Shown here piece by piece: positions 32,783 through 41,979 of a stretch of 50,324 bases of DNA. The notes below the pieces were generated by a model, which was not told where the DNA came from, searched no databases, and was given only the letters and a program-made list of their open reading frames with translations. How positions within the stretch are numbered: position 1 is the stretch's first letter; the number at the start of each line of letters is the position of its first letter. Origin of the DNA: Planctomycetota bacterium (lineage in GTDB: Bacteria > Planctomycetota > Phycisphaerae > Sedimentisphaerales > Anaerobacaceae); NCBI GenBank assembly GCA_013349615.1, contig DUZJ01000018.1:1-50324 (forward strand), given 5' to 3'. Position numbers and translations under genes: made by a program.

Positions 32783-34395
32783 TACTTTACGACGTCTTTT
32801 TTTGTATTCGACTGTGCAGTATCAGCTTTTCCGTTTTTGGTTTTGCGAGCTTTTCGCGGCCAGATCAGCCAGTCATCTGCACCGGATTCCGGGTCGCGCT
32901 TGCCACCTTCGTCGATATTATTTTTGCCTTTGCTGTAGAGGGTGAAGTTTTCCTCAGTCAATTTATAAACGAACGAACCGCCGTTAATCGGGTCAACAAG
33001 AATTTCTTCTGGAGCAAGTGATTTTATATCCTCCAACGATTCCGGCCATCGACTGTTCTCATTCTTGTAGCGTCTCAACGTTATTATGAGTCGCGTGCCT
33101 CTTTGCTCTGCAACAGTTCTAAGATATATATCGTGAATTCTGTGATAAGATGGTTCTAATATGCCAACCAAATGCTCAATTAAATACTGGTAGTTGAGCC
33201 GAATCATTGTAGAGGATTTTCCCGTCCCTTTTGCCCAGTCGAAATCAGGTTTGGTCATTTTGTAGAGCATTTCATAGCTGGTATCGATAATTTGTCCACC
33301 CTTTTTGTGCGTAGGGGGCAGGTAAAACCACCAAAATATTGTCTTTGCTTTATTAGATTTTCTCCTCCAATATCCCGGCCGCTGGACTGTTTTAGCCTGG
33401 CGTTCGGTTCTCATATATCCTGTCGCGCCGCGGTTTAGCCTTGTTTTTCCTTCCGTATTTACCTCGTAGAAAAACCCACATAACATATTTTTCATTAGCA
33501 ACTTTTCGCAATCAAGAATCCTCGGCCAATCATAAGTCCAGTCATGTTTGATATCCGTCACAGCTTTTTCTATGACGCTAACATGTTTTTCCGCCGCACC
33601 GCCGGTAACAATGAATCTCTTAAATTGTCCAAGCGCAAGAGCTTCGATAGCTTTGCCAACCAACATCTCTATCACTGTGGATTGCTGCAACTGGTGCTTA
33701 GCCATTTGAAGTACAGCCATTTGTTTTTCAAGGGCCTGCTCTATGCGTTCTTCTGCGAGGTCATTGTTGGCAGCACGGATGAGTAAAAATGCCCATCTCC
33801 TTATCGGGCTCAGCCGCTTCATTATCCGTCCAAGCTCTGCGTGATTGGCGCATATCACAAAATGGCATTTTTCTTTTTCGCCTGCTCGTATCAACGCCGC
33901 GAGAGTCTCTTCATGTCCTTGAAGCCATTTAGCAAGTTCGGGATGGTCTTTGCCGGACCACGGTTCACGGCGGGTCAAGCTATCGAGGTCGTCATCCATA
34001 AAGTTAGGTTCGAACGTGTTCGCGTCATATTTTTCCAATAAATCATTATAGATTGTTGCGGCGTTTTCGGAATCCGGTATTTCGTATTTTGCTTCGAGGG
34101 CGGCCAATTCCTCATCGAATGTATAAGGCCGCCAGCCCTGGCTGTCTTCGGGCAAAAAGACCCAGATAATCAGTGCTATCACGATGGCGGCGGCGGAGAG
34201 CCAAAACCATTTTCTATATCGTTTCGGCAGAACCGTGCAGGCAAGAAGTATTGTGACCAGAAGCGTTGTTACCTTCCACGGCGCCCGAAAGACAAGCACC
34301 AGAATTATCAATGCAACAAGCAGCGTTAAGCCAATCCACTTTAAGATTCGCCTGACGGCACCCGGCTTTTTCTTTTTGTTTCTCCGTCTGGTCAT
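32782..34395 (-). CDS. Membrane protein of unknown function (paralog 3 of 3)
   Basis: The 537-residue product shares its layout with the next two genes: three N-terminal hydrophobic stretches, YTFDEELAALEAKYEIPDS, a long helical part and the tail RWPESLEDIKSLAPEEI followed by DPINGGSFVYKLTEE. Tails like this occur in many planctomycete proteins related to pseudopilins, but there is no prepilin signal. ATG at 34395 lies one base after the glyS stop (TGATATG), so translation is probably coupled to glyS. Confidence 0.8.
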   Translation of the reverse strand: MTRRRNKKKKPGAVRRILKWIGLTLLVALIILVLVFRAPWKVTTLLVTILLACTVLPKRYRKWFWLSAAAIVIALIIWVFLPEDSQGWRPYTFDEELAALEAKYEIPDSENAATIYNDLLEKYDANTFEPNFMDDDLDSLTRREPWSGKDHPELAKWLQGHEETLAALIRAGEKEKCHFVICANHAELGRIMKRLSPIRRWAFLLIRAANNDLAEERIEQALEKQMAVLQMAKHQLQQSTVIEMLVGKAIEALALGQFKRFIVTGGAAEKHVSVIEKAVTDIKHDWTYDWPRILDCEKLLMKNMLCGFFYEVNTEGKTRLNRGATGYMRTERQAKTVQRPGYWRRKSNKAKTIFWWFYLPPTHKKGGQIIDTSYEMLYKMTKPDFDWAKGTGKSSTMIRLNYQYLIEHLVGILEPSYHRIHDIYLRTVAEQRGTRLIITLRRYKNENSRWPESLEDIKSLAPEEILVDPINGGSFVYKLTEENFTLYSKGKNNIDEGGKRDPESGADDWLIWPRKARKTKNGKADTAQSNTKKDVVK

Positions 34396-34396
34396 A

Positions 34397-35875
34397 TCAG
34401 GGCTCCAGTTTTTCGCGTAAGTGGTTTAAGAGTTTGTCGGTTGAGACCCTTACCTGCTCCATAGAGTCGCGCTGGCGGACGGTAACGGTGCTATCTTGTT
34501 TTGTCTGGCCGTCAACGGTTATGCAAAACGGGGTGCCGGCTTCGTCCTGCCTGCGGTAGCGTCGGCCAATCGCGCCTTTCTGGTCATAAAAGCAACTGAA
34601 GTATTTTTTCAGGTCGTTGTAGATATTCAGCGCAATTTCGGGCATACCTTCTTTTTTGACCAGTGGAAAAATCCCGACCTTTATCGGCGCAAGGGCGTGG
34701 TGGAACCTTAAGAGGTTACGTTTTTCGCCGCGGACTTCCTCCTCGTCATAGGCGTCAACTAAAAAGGCGAGGGCGCTTCTGTCGATGCCGGCACTTGGCT
34801 CAATCACATAAGGGATGTAGCGCTGCTTCTTTTCATCATCGAAGTAAGAGAGCGGGCCCGACTGGTAATCTTCGGCTTCACCGGACAGTTGGATTTTTGT
34901 CATGTCCCTGTCGTTCTCGAACCACTTATTGAGCGTTCTCATTCCCCGCTGATGCTGTCTGAGGTCGAAGTCCGTGCGGTTTGCGATACCTTCGAGCTCC
35001 TGCCAATCTCCTGAGCCGAAGGGGAATCTGTACTCAACGTCGACACATGCCTTGGCATAGTGGGCCAGCTCGTCGGCATCGTGTTCGCGAAAACGCAGGT
35101 TCTCTTTTTTAAGACCCAAATTCGTGTACCAGTTGAACCGGGCCTGTTTCCAGTGCTCGTACCAGTGGTCATCGGTGCCCGGCTCGCAGAAGAACTCTAG
35201 TTCCGCCTGCTCAAATTCGCGTGTTCGGAAGATAAATGCCTTGGTTGTTACCTCGTTGCGAAAACTTTTTCCAATCTGTGCTATTCCAAAGGGAATCTTG
35301 ACTCTCGTGGTATCGAGCACGTTTCTAAAATTGGCGAAGATTCCCTGAGCGGTTTCGGGGCGAAGGAAGAGAGTCATTGAGTCGTCGACGTTTGCGCCCA
35401 TCCGGGTCTCGAACATCAGCTTAAAAGGCATCGGCTCGGTGAACCGGCCGACCGTGCCGCAGTTGGGACATACCTTATTGCTCAAATCCTGTGCTTTGGC
35501 TAAAGCCGCATCGATTGCGACATGCTCGGTGTGCTCCTCGGCCTGCTCCGCGACTTTTTCCTTCAGGTGGTCGACCCTGGTCCTTGTGTTGCACTTTTTG
35601 CATTCGGCTATCAAGTCAGCGAATTGGTCGGCGTGGCCGGACGCCTTCCAGACCAAAGGGTGCATAAGAATACTGCAGTCGAGGCCGACAACGTCGTCTC
35701 GCATCTGAACGACCTTTTTCCACCAGGCGCTTCTGACGTTGCTCTTTAATTCGACGCCGAGCGGCCCGTAGTCGTAGCAGCTTGCCAGGCCGCCGTAGAT
35801 TTCGCTGGACTGAAAGATAAAACCCCTTCGCTTGCACAGCGATACGATGTCGTCAAGCTTTGTAATTTTTGCCAT
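34397..35875 (-). CDS. glyS: Glycyl-tRNA synthetase, dimeric (alpha2) type
   Basis: This class II enzyme charges tRNA-Gly. The 492-residue product has SSEIYGGLASCYDYGPLGVELK, a zinc-type CKKCNTR...CPNCGTVG insert, FRNVLDTTRVKIPFGIAQIG, the motif 2 region FRTREFEQAELEFF and the C-terminal HGAP-like anticodon domain (APIKVGIFPLVKK). It is the eukaryote/archaea-like homodimeric type, not the alpha/beta type. Start 35875 (MAKITKL) has AAGGA eight bases upstream; the 28 additional upstream codons come from repeat sequence. It heads an operon of glyS, three membrane paralogs and asnS. Confidence 0.95.
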   Translation of the reverse strand: MAKITKLDDIVSLCKRRGFIFQSSEIYGGLASCYDYGPLGVELKSNVRSAWWKKVVQMRDDVVGLDCSILMHPLVWKASGHADQFADLIAECKKCNTRTRVDHLKEKVAEQAEEHTEHVAIDAALAKAQDLSNKVCPNCGTVGRFTEPMPFKLMFETRMGANVDDSMTLFLRPETAQGIFANFRNVLDTTRVKIPFGIAQIGKSFRNEVTTKAFIFRTREFEQAELEFFCEPGTDDHWYEHWKQARFNWYTNLGLKKENLRFREHDADELAHYAKACVDVEYRFPFGSGDWQELEGIANRTDFDLRQHQRGMRTLNKWFENDRDMTKIQLSGEAEDYQSGPLSYFDDEKKQRYIPYVIEPSAGIDRSALAFLVDAYDEEEVRGEKRNLLRFHHALAPIKVGIFPLVKKEGMPEIALNIYNDLKKYFSCFYDQKGAIGRRYRRQDEAGTPFCITVDGQTKQDSTVTVRQRDSMEQVRVSTDKLLNHLREKLEP

Positions 35876-36360
35876 AATTAAGATTCCTTGTTTTTGCCAC
35901 AGATTACGCAGACTAAATAAAAACAGCCACAGAGTACACAGAGAACACAGAGAATTCAAGTCTTTTAACTACCGACTCTGTCCTGAACGAAGCCGCATGA
36001 ACTCATCTCCAATAATCAATTATCACTAATCAATTAAACCGCCGGACCTTTTGCAGGATTCGCTCCACTACTGCGGCGTTTCACAAATAACACGACTATA
36101 CGAAAAAGGAAATATGAAAATAGATTTCTCCACTATGCGATGCTACGCATTCCGTCCAAAGGCCGGACTTTCAGCGCTTCGGTCGAAATGACGATATAGT
36201 CGCAGAACTTATGAAAAGCTGTACCACGGTCGGGATAAATTTTGTTTGACAGGAATTATAGTCCTGGACGTTGTTCGATAGAGCAAAAGCAGATAAAATT
36301 AATCCATAAACTTTTGAACTAAAATTTTTTTACAATTAAAGCTGGCTTTTTCTGTGTTTC
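35876..36360. other. Intergenic region with dispersed repeat phrases
   Basis: The first 80 bases contain CCACAGA/ACACAGAGAACACAGAG phrases related to 19017-19260. A palindrome-like segment near 36130-36195 carries GCTTCGGTCGAAATGACG, close to CTTCGGTCGGAATGACAA at 22334-22351. No coding sequence is visible. Confidence 0.5.
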
Positions 36361-36364
36361 GTAT

Positions 36365-36438
36365 GTTAACCTTATCTATGGCAGTTAACATAAGTTAACT
36401 AACCATATTGTGGTTGAAAAACGAGTTTATGAGTTAAC
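36365..36438. promoter_or_regulatory. Four GTTAAC sites upstream of the HTH-Fic operon
   Basis: The palindrome GTTAAC occurs at 36365, 36384, 36394 and 36433, two of them in the larger near-palindrome AGTTAACATAAGTTAACT. GTTAACCTTATCTA and GTTAACCTTAGATA flank the set. Such clustered palindromes in front of an antitoxin gene suggest an autoregulatory operator. Confidence 0.5.
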
Positions 36439-36482
36439 CTTAGATAAAATAAGGGCTTACAGATGTCAAGAGGGAGTTTTTT

Positions 36483-36740
36483 ATGAAGAAAGGCGAATAT
36501 CTTACCATTCCACAATTGGCTCAGATTCTGGGCATCAGCAGGGTCGCCGTGTACAGGAAGGTAAAGAAAGGACAAATAAAGGCCGTAAAGATTGGACGTA
36601 CTTACGCTATTCCTCAGAAACAAATAGCAGCTATCTTAGGAAAGAGGCTGCGCAAGGAGGATAAAAAGGAAATTGATAGCGCTGTGAAAAAGACAGTTAA
36701 AGAGTATGGCCAAACGCTGAAACTGTTAGGCAGCGAATAA
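36483..36740 (+). CDS. Helix-turn-helix antitoxin-like regulator
   Basis: The 85-residue protein has an excisionase/MerR-type HTH (residues 5-50, YLTIPQLAQILGISRVAVYRK, AIPQKQIAAIL) and a charged tail that could bind the neighbouring toxin. AGAGGGAG precedes the ATG. Its stop overlaps the Fic start as TAATG. The role as DNA-binding antitoxin is inferred from this arrangement. Confidence 0.82.
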   Translation: MKKGEYLTIPQLAQILGISRVAVYRKVKKGQIKAVKIGRTYAIPQKQIAAILGKRLRKEDKKEIDSAVKKTVKEYGQTLKLLGSE

Positions 36741-37162
36741 TGAAGACAATAACCTTAAAAGGGGTTGAGTATATAGCTTTCAAACTGGCCAGAGAGGAAC
36801 TCTCTTTCGACGAGCCAATTCCGGATTTCTCAACACGGTTTCCCAATGCTCTGGAGAGTTGTTTGGCCGTGCCTTTTCAAAGTTTTTCCGGCAAGTCTTT
36901 ATATCCAACTCTTGTATGCAAAGCAGCTATGCTTTTTTATCTTTTGATTAAGAACCATCCCTTTCAGAACGGCAATAAACGCATCGCGATGACCACTTTG
37001 TTTGTGTTTTTATACAGGAATGGAAAATGGCTCGAGGTCGATACGCAGGAGCTTTACAACTTTACGGTATGGGTCGCCCAAAGCCCAAGGACCGTCAAGG
37101 CGGAAACTGTCAGAGCCACAGAAAAATTCTTAAAAATACATCTGGTAAAGCTCGAAAAATAG
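36740..37162 (+). CDS. Fic/Doc-family toxin
   Basis: Fic/Doc proteins transfer nucleotides or phosphate onto target proteins such as EF-Tu. This 140-residue protein has the Fic motif HPFQNGNKR with His73; the usual acidic residue after HPFx is Asn77. The tail VWVAQSPRTVKAETVRATEKFL matches the Doc-like branch. Length agrees with small Doc toxins. Its start overlaps the HTH gene by one base, making a two-gene toxin-antitoxin operon. Confidence 0.87.
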   Translation: MKTITLKGVEYIAFKLAREELSFDEPIPDFSTRFPNALESCLAVPFQSFSGKSLYPTLVCKAAMLFYLLIKNHPFQNGNKRIAMTTLFVFLYRNGKWLEVDTQELYNFTVWVAQSPRTVKAETVRATEKFLKIHLVKLEK

Positions 37163-37214
37163 ACTGACATCACTCAGAATTTAACCACGAATTAAAATGA
37201 TTGAAAGCAAAGCA

Positions 37215-37243
37215 TTGACAAGACTTGCCGTGGGATTTAGAAT
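37215..37243 (+). promoter_or_regulatory. Near-consensus promoter of the mntA-hepT operon
   Basis: TTGACA at 37215-37220 and TAGAAT at 37238-37243 have the ideal 17-base spacing and end 20 bases before the mntA start codon. Confidence 0.7.
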
Positions 37244-37262
37244 TTCCGGTCAGGAATAATAT

Positions 37263-37568
37263 ATGAACAAGAACTTCAAAATTGACAAAGACAAACTTTC
37301 GGATTTCTGCAGGCATCATCATATTCGCCGATTGGCGATTTTTGGCTCAGCCCTGCGGAGTGATTTTGGTCCGGAAAGTGATGTGGATATGTTAGTGGAT
37401 TTTATACCGGGTCATACTCCCAGCTTCTTTCGATTATTCGAGATGGAGGAGGAACTATCCGGTTTATTCGGGGATCGCAAAGTGGAACTACGTACACCGG
37501 AGGACCTGAGCCGATATTTCCGTGATAAAGTGGTCGCCACAGCGGAGGTTCAATATGTTCAAGGATGA
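37263..37568 (+). CDS. mntA: MntA-type minimal nucleotidyltransferase antitoxin
   Basis: The 101-residue protein has the exact GSX10DXD signature (Gly28-Ser29 with Asp40 and Asp42) of minimal nucleotidyltransferases. In studied pairs MntA neutralises HepT by adding AMP groups to it. AGGA precedes the ATG. The gene overlaps hepT by 14 bases, which is the usual arrangement, so I assign this function with good confidence. Confidence 0.88.
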   Translation: MNKNFKIDKDKLSDFCRHHHIRRLAIFGSALRSDFGPESDVDMLVDFIPGHTPSFFRLFEMEEELSGLFGDRKVELRTPEDLSRYFRDKVVATAEVQYVQG

Positions 37569-37890
37569 CAGCGTTCGTATTCACCATATTCTTGATGCTG
37601 CCCGGGAAGCGATTAGTTTTGCAGATGGTCGCAGCCGGACAGACCTGGATACCGACCGCAAGCTCAACCTGTCCGTGGTTCGACTGCTTGAAATCATTGG
37701 GGAGGCAGCGCGGGGCATTTCGGAGAAATTCCGCGATTCTCATCCCGATTTGCCGTGGAACAAGATGGTTGGAATGCGGGACCGCCTTATCCACGGATAT
37801 TTTGATGTCAATCTTGACGTAGTATGGGAAACAGTCACGCAAGACTTACCATCCCTCATTACCGAACTCGAAAAGATTGTGGCCGATTAG
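37555..37890 (+). CDS. hepT: HepT-type HEPN ribonuclease toxin
   Basis: The 111-residue HEPN protein (DUF86) has the catalytic RX4HXY motif with Arg75, His80 and Tyr82 in MRDRLIHGYF. HepT cleaves or trims RNA. ATG at 37555 follows GGAGG within mntA; an earlier in-frame ATG at 37522 would add 11 unlike residues. The catalytic motif is intact, so the toxin is probably functional. Confidence 0.88.
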   Translation: MFKDDSVRIHHILDAAREAISFADGRSRTDLDTDRKLNLSVVRLLEIIGEAARGISEKFRDSHPDLPWNKMVGMRDRLIHGYFDVNLDVVWETVTQDLPSLITELEKIVAD

Positions 37891-37972
37891 AGTAGATTTG
37901 GCTTTTACTGCCAATCACAAGTCACGAGCGACGAATCACGAATTCGGCGGGCCTTTGGCACGAGATGTTGGT

Positions 37973-38001
37973 TTGACGACTGTCAGCGTTGTGGGTATTA
38001 T
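37973..38001 (+). promoter_or_regulatory. Candidate sigma-70 promoter
   Basis: TTGACG at 37973-37978 and TATTAT at 37996-38001 are separated by 17 bases, directly upstream of the next gene. Confidence 0.6.
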
Positions 38002-38028
38002 GTAGCGCGACAATGAAGGAGATCCTCG

Positions 38029-38901
38029 TTGAGGAATATGAAAATGGGAAAGAAATATAAAACGACAGCAATTTTTATAGCAGTAAGTCTTTCTATATTG
38101 CTTGTTGTAGGTCTTTTTATTTACTGGAAGCCTATAGCTATAAGGTATCACAAGCAGAAGGTAAAAGCTCTTCTGGATAAAAAGCCCAAATATGATCCAG
38201 ATAGCGGACTTTCCTACTTCGAAGAGGACTGGGGTAGAACACTTGAAAAGCATAGAGATAAGCTCGTTAAATTCGGATACTTGCAACGAAAGGAGTTTCC
38301 ACTTAGCACTATTAAATCACCATCATTACAGTTTCGCAGGCTTTGGGAGGAACTACATGCGACATTTCCAGACGATCCTTATGCCGAGGGTCATGGTTAT
38401 GATTCAAAAAGCCCGGCCACTATTGTGGTCTACGACCAGCCCCAAAAACTGCCAAAGTGGGAACGAATTATTTTAGCTCACGATGCGCCGCCCACAAATA
38501 TAGTTGATTTGGGTAAGCAGATATATCCTCAAGACCTTCTCGCTTTTGTCGGTCGTTGGGCTAATGAGGAAGGAGAAGTCTGTTATATAATCAGCAAAGA
38601 TAGAGAAGGAAATGTCAGAATTGAAACTCCACAAAATGAGGCATTGCGAACTGTTTTGAGGAGTGTGCGTTTTGAAGGCAAAAGGATATTGTTTGACGAG
38701 TTTAATTACATTGAACCAAATGAGGATTATAAATCGATAATCGATCGTTCTGGCGAGAATCCATTTAGCGGTGTCCGATGCGAGACAGTGTTCGAGATGA
38801 ATCCAAAGGATTCGAATGAATTGTTTGAAACCGTTTCTATGGTAAGTAAATACGGAACTTTTGCGGACCCAAACAAGGGCATTCTTAAAAGACTTGAGTA
38901 A
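38029..38901 (+). CDS. Membrane-anchored protein of unknown function
   Basis: The 290-residue product has one N-terminal membrane anchor (TTAIFIAVSLSILLVVGLFIY) and a soluble domain of about 250 residues, probably outside the membrane. I recognise no family. The start is uncertain: TTG at 38029 has AAGGAG seven bases upstream, while ATGs at 38038 and 38044 follow a GAGG. It has its own promoter-like sequence and stands alone between the toxin-antitoxin genes and mutS. Confidence 0.7.
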   Translation: MRNMKMGKKYKTTAIFIAVSLSILLVVGLFIYWKPIAIRYHKQKVKALLDKKPKYDPDSGLSYFEEDWGRTLEKHRDKLVKFGYLQRKEFPLSTIKSPSLQFRRLWEELHATFPDDPYAEGHGYDSKSPATIVVYDQPQKLPKWERIILAHDAPPTNIVDLGKQIYPQDLLAFVGRWANEEGEVCYIISKDREGNVRIETPQNEALRTVLRSVRFEGKRILFDEFNYIEPNEDYKSIIDRSGENPFSGVRCETVFEMNPKDSNELFETVSMVSKYGTFADPNKGILKRLE

Positions 38902-38937
38902 AACGTGAGATAGGATTTAAGCCACCGAAGCTACAAT

Positions 38938-41565
38938 CTATTCTTTATTTATTTCTTCTTTGATTTTGTTGAGTAGATTAATTGCTTCTATCGGCGTTAG
39001 GTTATTGACGTCGGTTGAGGCAAGTTTTTCCAATACAGATTTGTGTTTTTGGACGAATAGTGAGTCTTTGTCCGGTTCCTTCGTCTTATGGCGAGAAAGA
39101 TGTTCGCCGGTGGCTTCTTTGGCGAATGTGGATTCGAGCTCTTCTAAGATTTCTTTTGACCTTTCGAGGATGGATTTTGGTACGCCGGCCAGCTTTGCGA
39201 CGTGGATGCCGTAACTTTTGTCTGTTCCGCCGGGCAGAATCTTGTGTAAAAAGACGACCTCGTCCATCCATTCACGAACGGCGACGTTGCAATTCTTAAC
39301 ATTCGTAAATAACTCAGCTAATTCCGTCAGCTCGTGATAATGCGTGGCAAAAAGCGTGCGGCATTTTATTTTGTTCGCGATGTGCTCGGTAATCGCCCAG
39401 GCCAGGGACAGGCCATCGTAAGTGCTTGTGCCGCGGCCGACCTCGTCGAGAATGACGAGGGATTTTTCTGTGGCGTTGTTTATAATGTTTGCCGTTTCGG
39501 TCATTTCGACCATAAAGGTTGATTGGCCGCGGACAAGCTCATCGGCAGCACCAACGCGGGTGAAGATTCTGTCGACCAGGCCGATAGCTGCATCTTTAAC
39601 GGGGACAAAAGAGCCGGCCTGCGCCATCAGGACCAGCAACGCGGTCTGCCTTATATAAGTGCTCTTTCCGCTCATGTTCGGGCCTGTAACGAGCAGAACG
39701 TCGCCGGCTTTTTCGCCCAACTCGATATCGTTAGGCACAAACTCCGGGCCGAGCGCTTCGGCTAACACGGGATGTTTGCCTTCGTTTATAAGTAACTCGG
39801 CCCTGTCGGTAATTTTTGGGCGGATGTAGTTTCTGCGCCTGGCCAGATAAGCCAAGGCAGCAAGACAATCGCATTGGGCGAGCGTGTCGGCGAGGGCCTG
39901 CAATCGGCTGACATACTGGACAGCTTGACGGCGGACATCTTCGAAGATCTGCTGCTCCAATTCGAGGGCCTTTTCTTCGGCGCTTAGGGCCTGAGTCTCG
40001 TACTCCTTCAACTCATCGGTGATGTAGCGTTCTGCGTTTTTGATTGTCTGCTTGCGGACATAATCGGCGGGAACCTTATCGGCTGCGGCACGACTTACCT
40101 CTATATAGTAGCCAAAGACTTTATTGAATCCGATTTTCAGATTGCCAAGTCCGGTCCGCTCGATTTGCTGCTTCTGATAATTGCGCAGCCAGCTTTGGCC
40201 GTCTTTTGAAATTGAGCGGAGGCGGTCAAGCTCATCTGAAAAGCCTGTCCTTATGACGCCGCCATCGCGAAGGTGTGAGGGACATCGCGGCTCGATAGCA
40301 ACTTCAAGCAGGTCGGCCAATTCGTCCATACTGTCGCACCGGCCAGCCAATCGCACAAGCAAATCGGCGCTGAATTGCCGCAGAGTCTCTCGCAGCGACG
40401 GTACTCGCCGCAGCGTTGTTGCAAGTGCCACCAAATCCCTCGGCGTTGCCCTGAACGTGCTGATGCGGGCCGCGATTCGCTCCGGGTCAGCTAATGTAGA
40501 AAGCAATTTGCGAATGTCGGCCAGCTTTGTGTCTGTGTCTTTTAATTCTTCGACGGCGTCCTGACGCAATTCTATTGCTGAGAGGTCGCAGAGCGGCATA
40601 CAGAGTAAGTTTCTGAACTTGCGAGCGCCCATACCCGTTTGCGTTTCATCGAGGGATTCCAGCAGTGAGCCTTTTTGGGTTTCGGTGCGAATGGTCCGCA
40701 GGATTTCCAGACTTCGCAGGGTGGCCGGGTCTATTTGCAGGAATTTTTTGCGATTGATTTTTTTAAGACTCTGGATATGACCGAGCGTGGTCTTTTGTGT
40801 TTCGTTGAGGTATTCGATGATGGCACCTGCCGGAGGAATGAGGGCATCCTCATCATCACCAATGCCGAAGCCTTCGAGAGTAGCAGTGCCGAAGTGTTTC
40901 AGCAGGCGTTTTCTTGCCTGATATGGGTCGAAGTACCAGGCGGGACGCTCGGTTACGATGGCGCGGGTCAACTGCTCGACGTCTGCGGCGAGCTTCCTCG
41001 TCTCGGCTTCAAATAGTTCGCCGCGTCTGTCGGGCAGCAGACACTCAGCCGGGGACAGCCTCAGCAGCTCATCAAGCAGTTTCCCTTCGGGCAAGTCCTG
41101 TACGAAGAAGTGGCCTGTGGAAATATCGACCCAGCTAATAGCGGCCTGGTGTTTTGAGCCGAGACCTACCGCACAGAGGAAGTTGTCCTCCTTGGCGTCG
41201 AGCAGGATATCGTCTGTGATGGTTCCCGGCGTGACGATTCGTACAACGTCACGTTTGACGACGCCCTTTGCGGTTTTGGGGTCTTCGACCTGCTCGCAAA
41301 CAGCGACCCTGTAGCCGGCCTGCAGCATTTTTTTCAGATACCCATCGACGGCGTGATATGGTACACCAGCCAGAGGGATGGGATTGCTGCCCTTGCTTCT
41401 GCTGGTCAGTGTCAGGCCGCAGACGCGCGAGCAGGTTTTGGCATCTTCGTAGAAGGTCTCGTAGAAATCGCCCATGCGAAAAAACAGTATGCAATCGGGG
41501 TACTTGGCCTTGAACTTGGAGAACTGCTTCATCGCCGGCGTCAATTTTTCATTTGTATCGGCCAT
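38938..41565 (-). CDS. mutS: DNA mismatch repair protein MutS
   Basis: MutS recognises mismatches and recruits MutL. The 875-residue protein has the mismatch-binding FYE motif in RMGDFYETF, Walker A GPNMSGKST, STFMVEMTETANIINNAT, Walker B DEVGRGTSTYDG and the C-terminal helix-turn-helix. Length is typical of MutS1. It is complete at both ends and terminates 37 bases from the convergent upstream gene. Confidence 0.97.
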   Translation of the reverse strand: MADTNEKLTPAMKQFSKFKAKYPDCILFFRMGDFYETFYEDAKTCSRVCGLTLTSRSKGSNPIPLAGVPYHAVDGYLKKMLQAGYRVAVCEQVEDPKTAKGVVKRDVVRIVTPGTITDDILLDAKEDNFLCAVGLGSKHQAAISWVDISTGHFFVQDLPEGKLLDELLRLSPAECLLPDRRGELFEAETRKLAADVEQLTRAIVTERPAWYFDPYQARKRLLKHFGTATLEGFGIGDDEDALIPPAGAIIEYLNETQKTTLGHIQSLKKINRKKFLQIDPATLRSLEILRTIRTETQKGSLLESLDETQTGMGARKFRNLLCMPLCDLSAIELRQDAVEELKDTDTKLADIRKLLSTLADPERIAARISTFRATPRDLVALATTLRRVPSLRETLRQFSADLLVRLAGRCDSMDELADLLEVAIEPRCPSHLRDGGVIRTGFSDELDRLRSISKDGQSWLRNYQKQQIERTGLGNLKIGFNKVFGYYIEVSRAAADKVPADYVRKQTIKNAERYITDELKEYETQALSAEEKALELEQQIFEDVRRQAVQYVSRLQALADTLAQCDCLAALAYLARRRNYIRPKITDRAELLINEGKHPVLAEALGPEFVPNDIELGEKAGDVLLVTGPNMSGKSTYIRQTALLVLMAQAGSFVPVKDAAIGLVDRIFTRVGAADELVRGQSTFMVEMTETANIINNATEKSLVILDEVGRGTSTYDGLSLAWAITEHIANKIKCRTLFATHYHELTELAELFTNVKNCNVAVREWMDEVVFLHKILPGGTDKSYGIHVAKLAGVPKSILERSKEILEELESTFAKEATGEHLSRHKTKEPDKDSLFVQKHKSVLEKLASTDVNNLTPIEAINLLNKIKEEINKE

Positions 41566-41588
41566 AGTGCAAGATTATACACGAAGCT

Positions 41589-41676
41589 GGCCGTTTAACA
41601 ACTCCGTTATGATTGAGGCGGCGTGCTGTTTGGATTCGGCGTTTTTCAATTGTTTGAGCAGGTTTTCCTGCCGGTG
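41589..41676 (-). pseudogene. Duplicated 3' end of mnmE
   Basis: These 88 bases match the last 88 coding bases of mnmE at 42374-42461 at 81 positions. On the minus strand they read HRQENLLKQLKNAESKQHAA and on to a stop shortly after LLNGQ. Nothing upstream of this stretch resembles the rest of mnmE, so it is a detached terminal fragment. Confidence 0.85.
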
Positions 41677-41770
41677 GGAATGTAAAAGCTCTCTTTCAGA
41701 ATAAAATATCGAAAACGGGTGAATAAATCGTGCTTTCTTCTCTAAGCTTCTGCCGGTGCTGATATTGGTG

Positions 41771-41953
41771 TTATGCTTTTTGTTTTTGAGCTTTGATAAT
41801 TTTAGCCAAGGACCTTAATGCCTGATTCACTGAGGTTGGTGTTTTAAATATTTTGGCCACGTCGGGATCCAGCAAAACGATATTAGTTCCTGCCTTGTAC
41901 TTTTTGGCGTATTTGCCTCTTACACCTTTACTAAAATCATATTCTTTTCTCAT
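41771..41953 (-). CDS. BrnA-like antitoxin
   Basis: The 60-residue protein starts MRKEYDFSKGVRGKYAKKY and ends with an amphipathic helix (SVNQALRSLAKIIK), like the small antitoxins that follow BrnT toxins. It is intact and lies 26 bases after the decayed brnT reading frame on the same strand. It would bind the toxin and repress the operon, but its partner no longer has a full frame. Confidence 0.7.
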   Translation of the reverse strand: MRKEYDFSKGVRGKYAKKYKAGTNIVLLDPDVAKIFKTPTSVNQALRSLAKIIKAQKQKA

Positions 41954-41979
41954 GCTTTTCTCCAGACAAAAGAGTTTAA

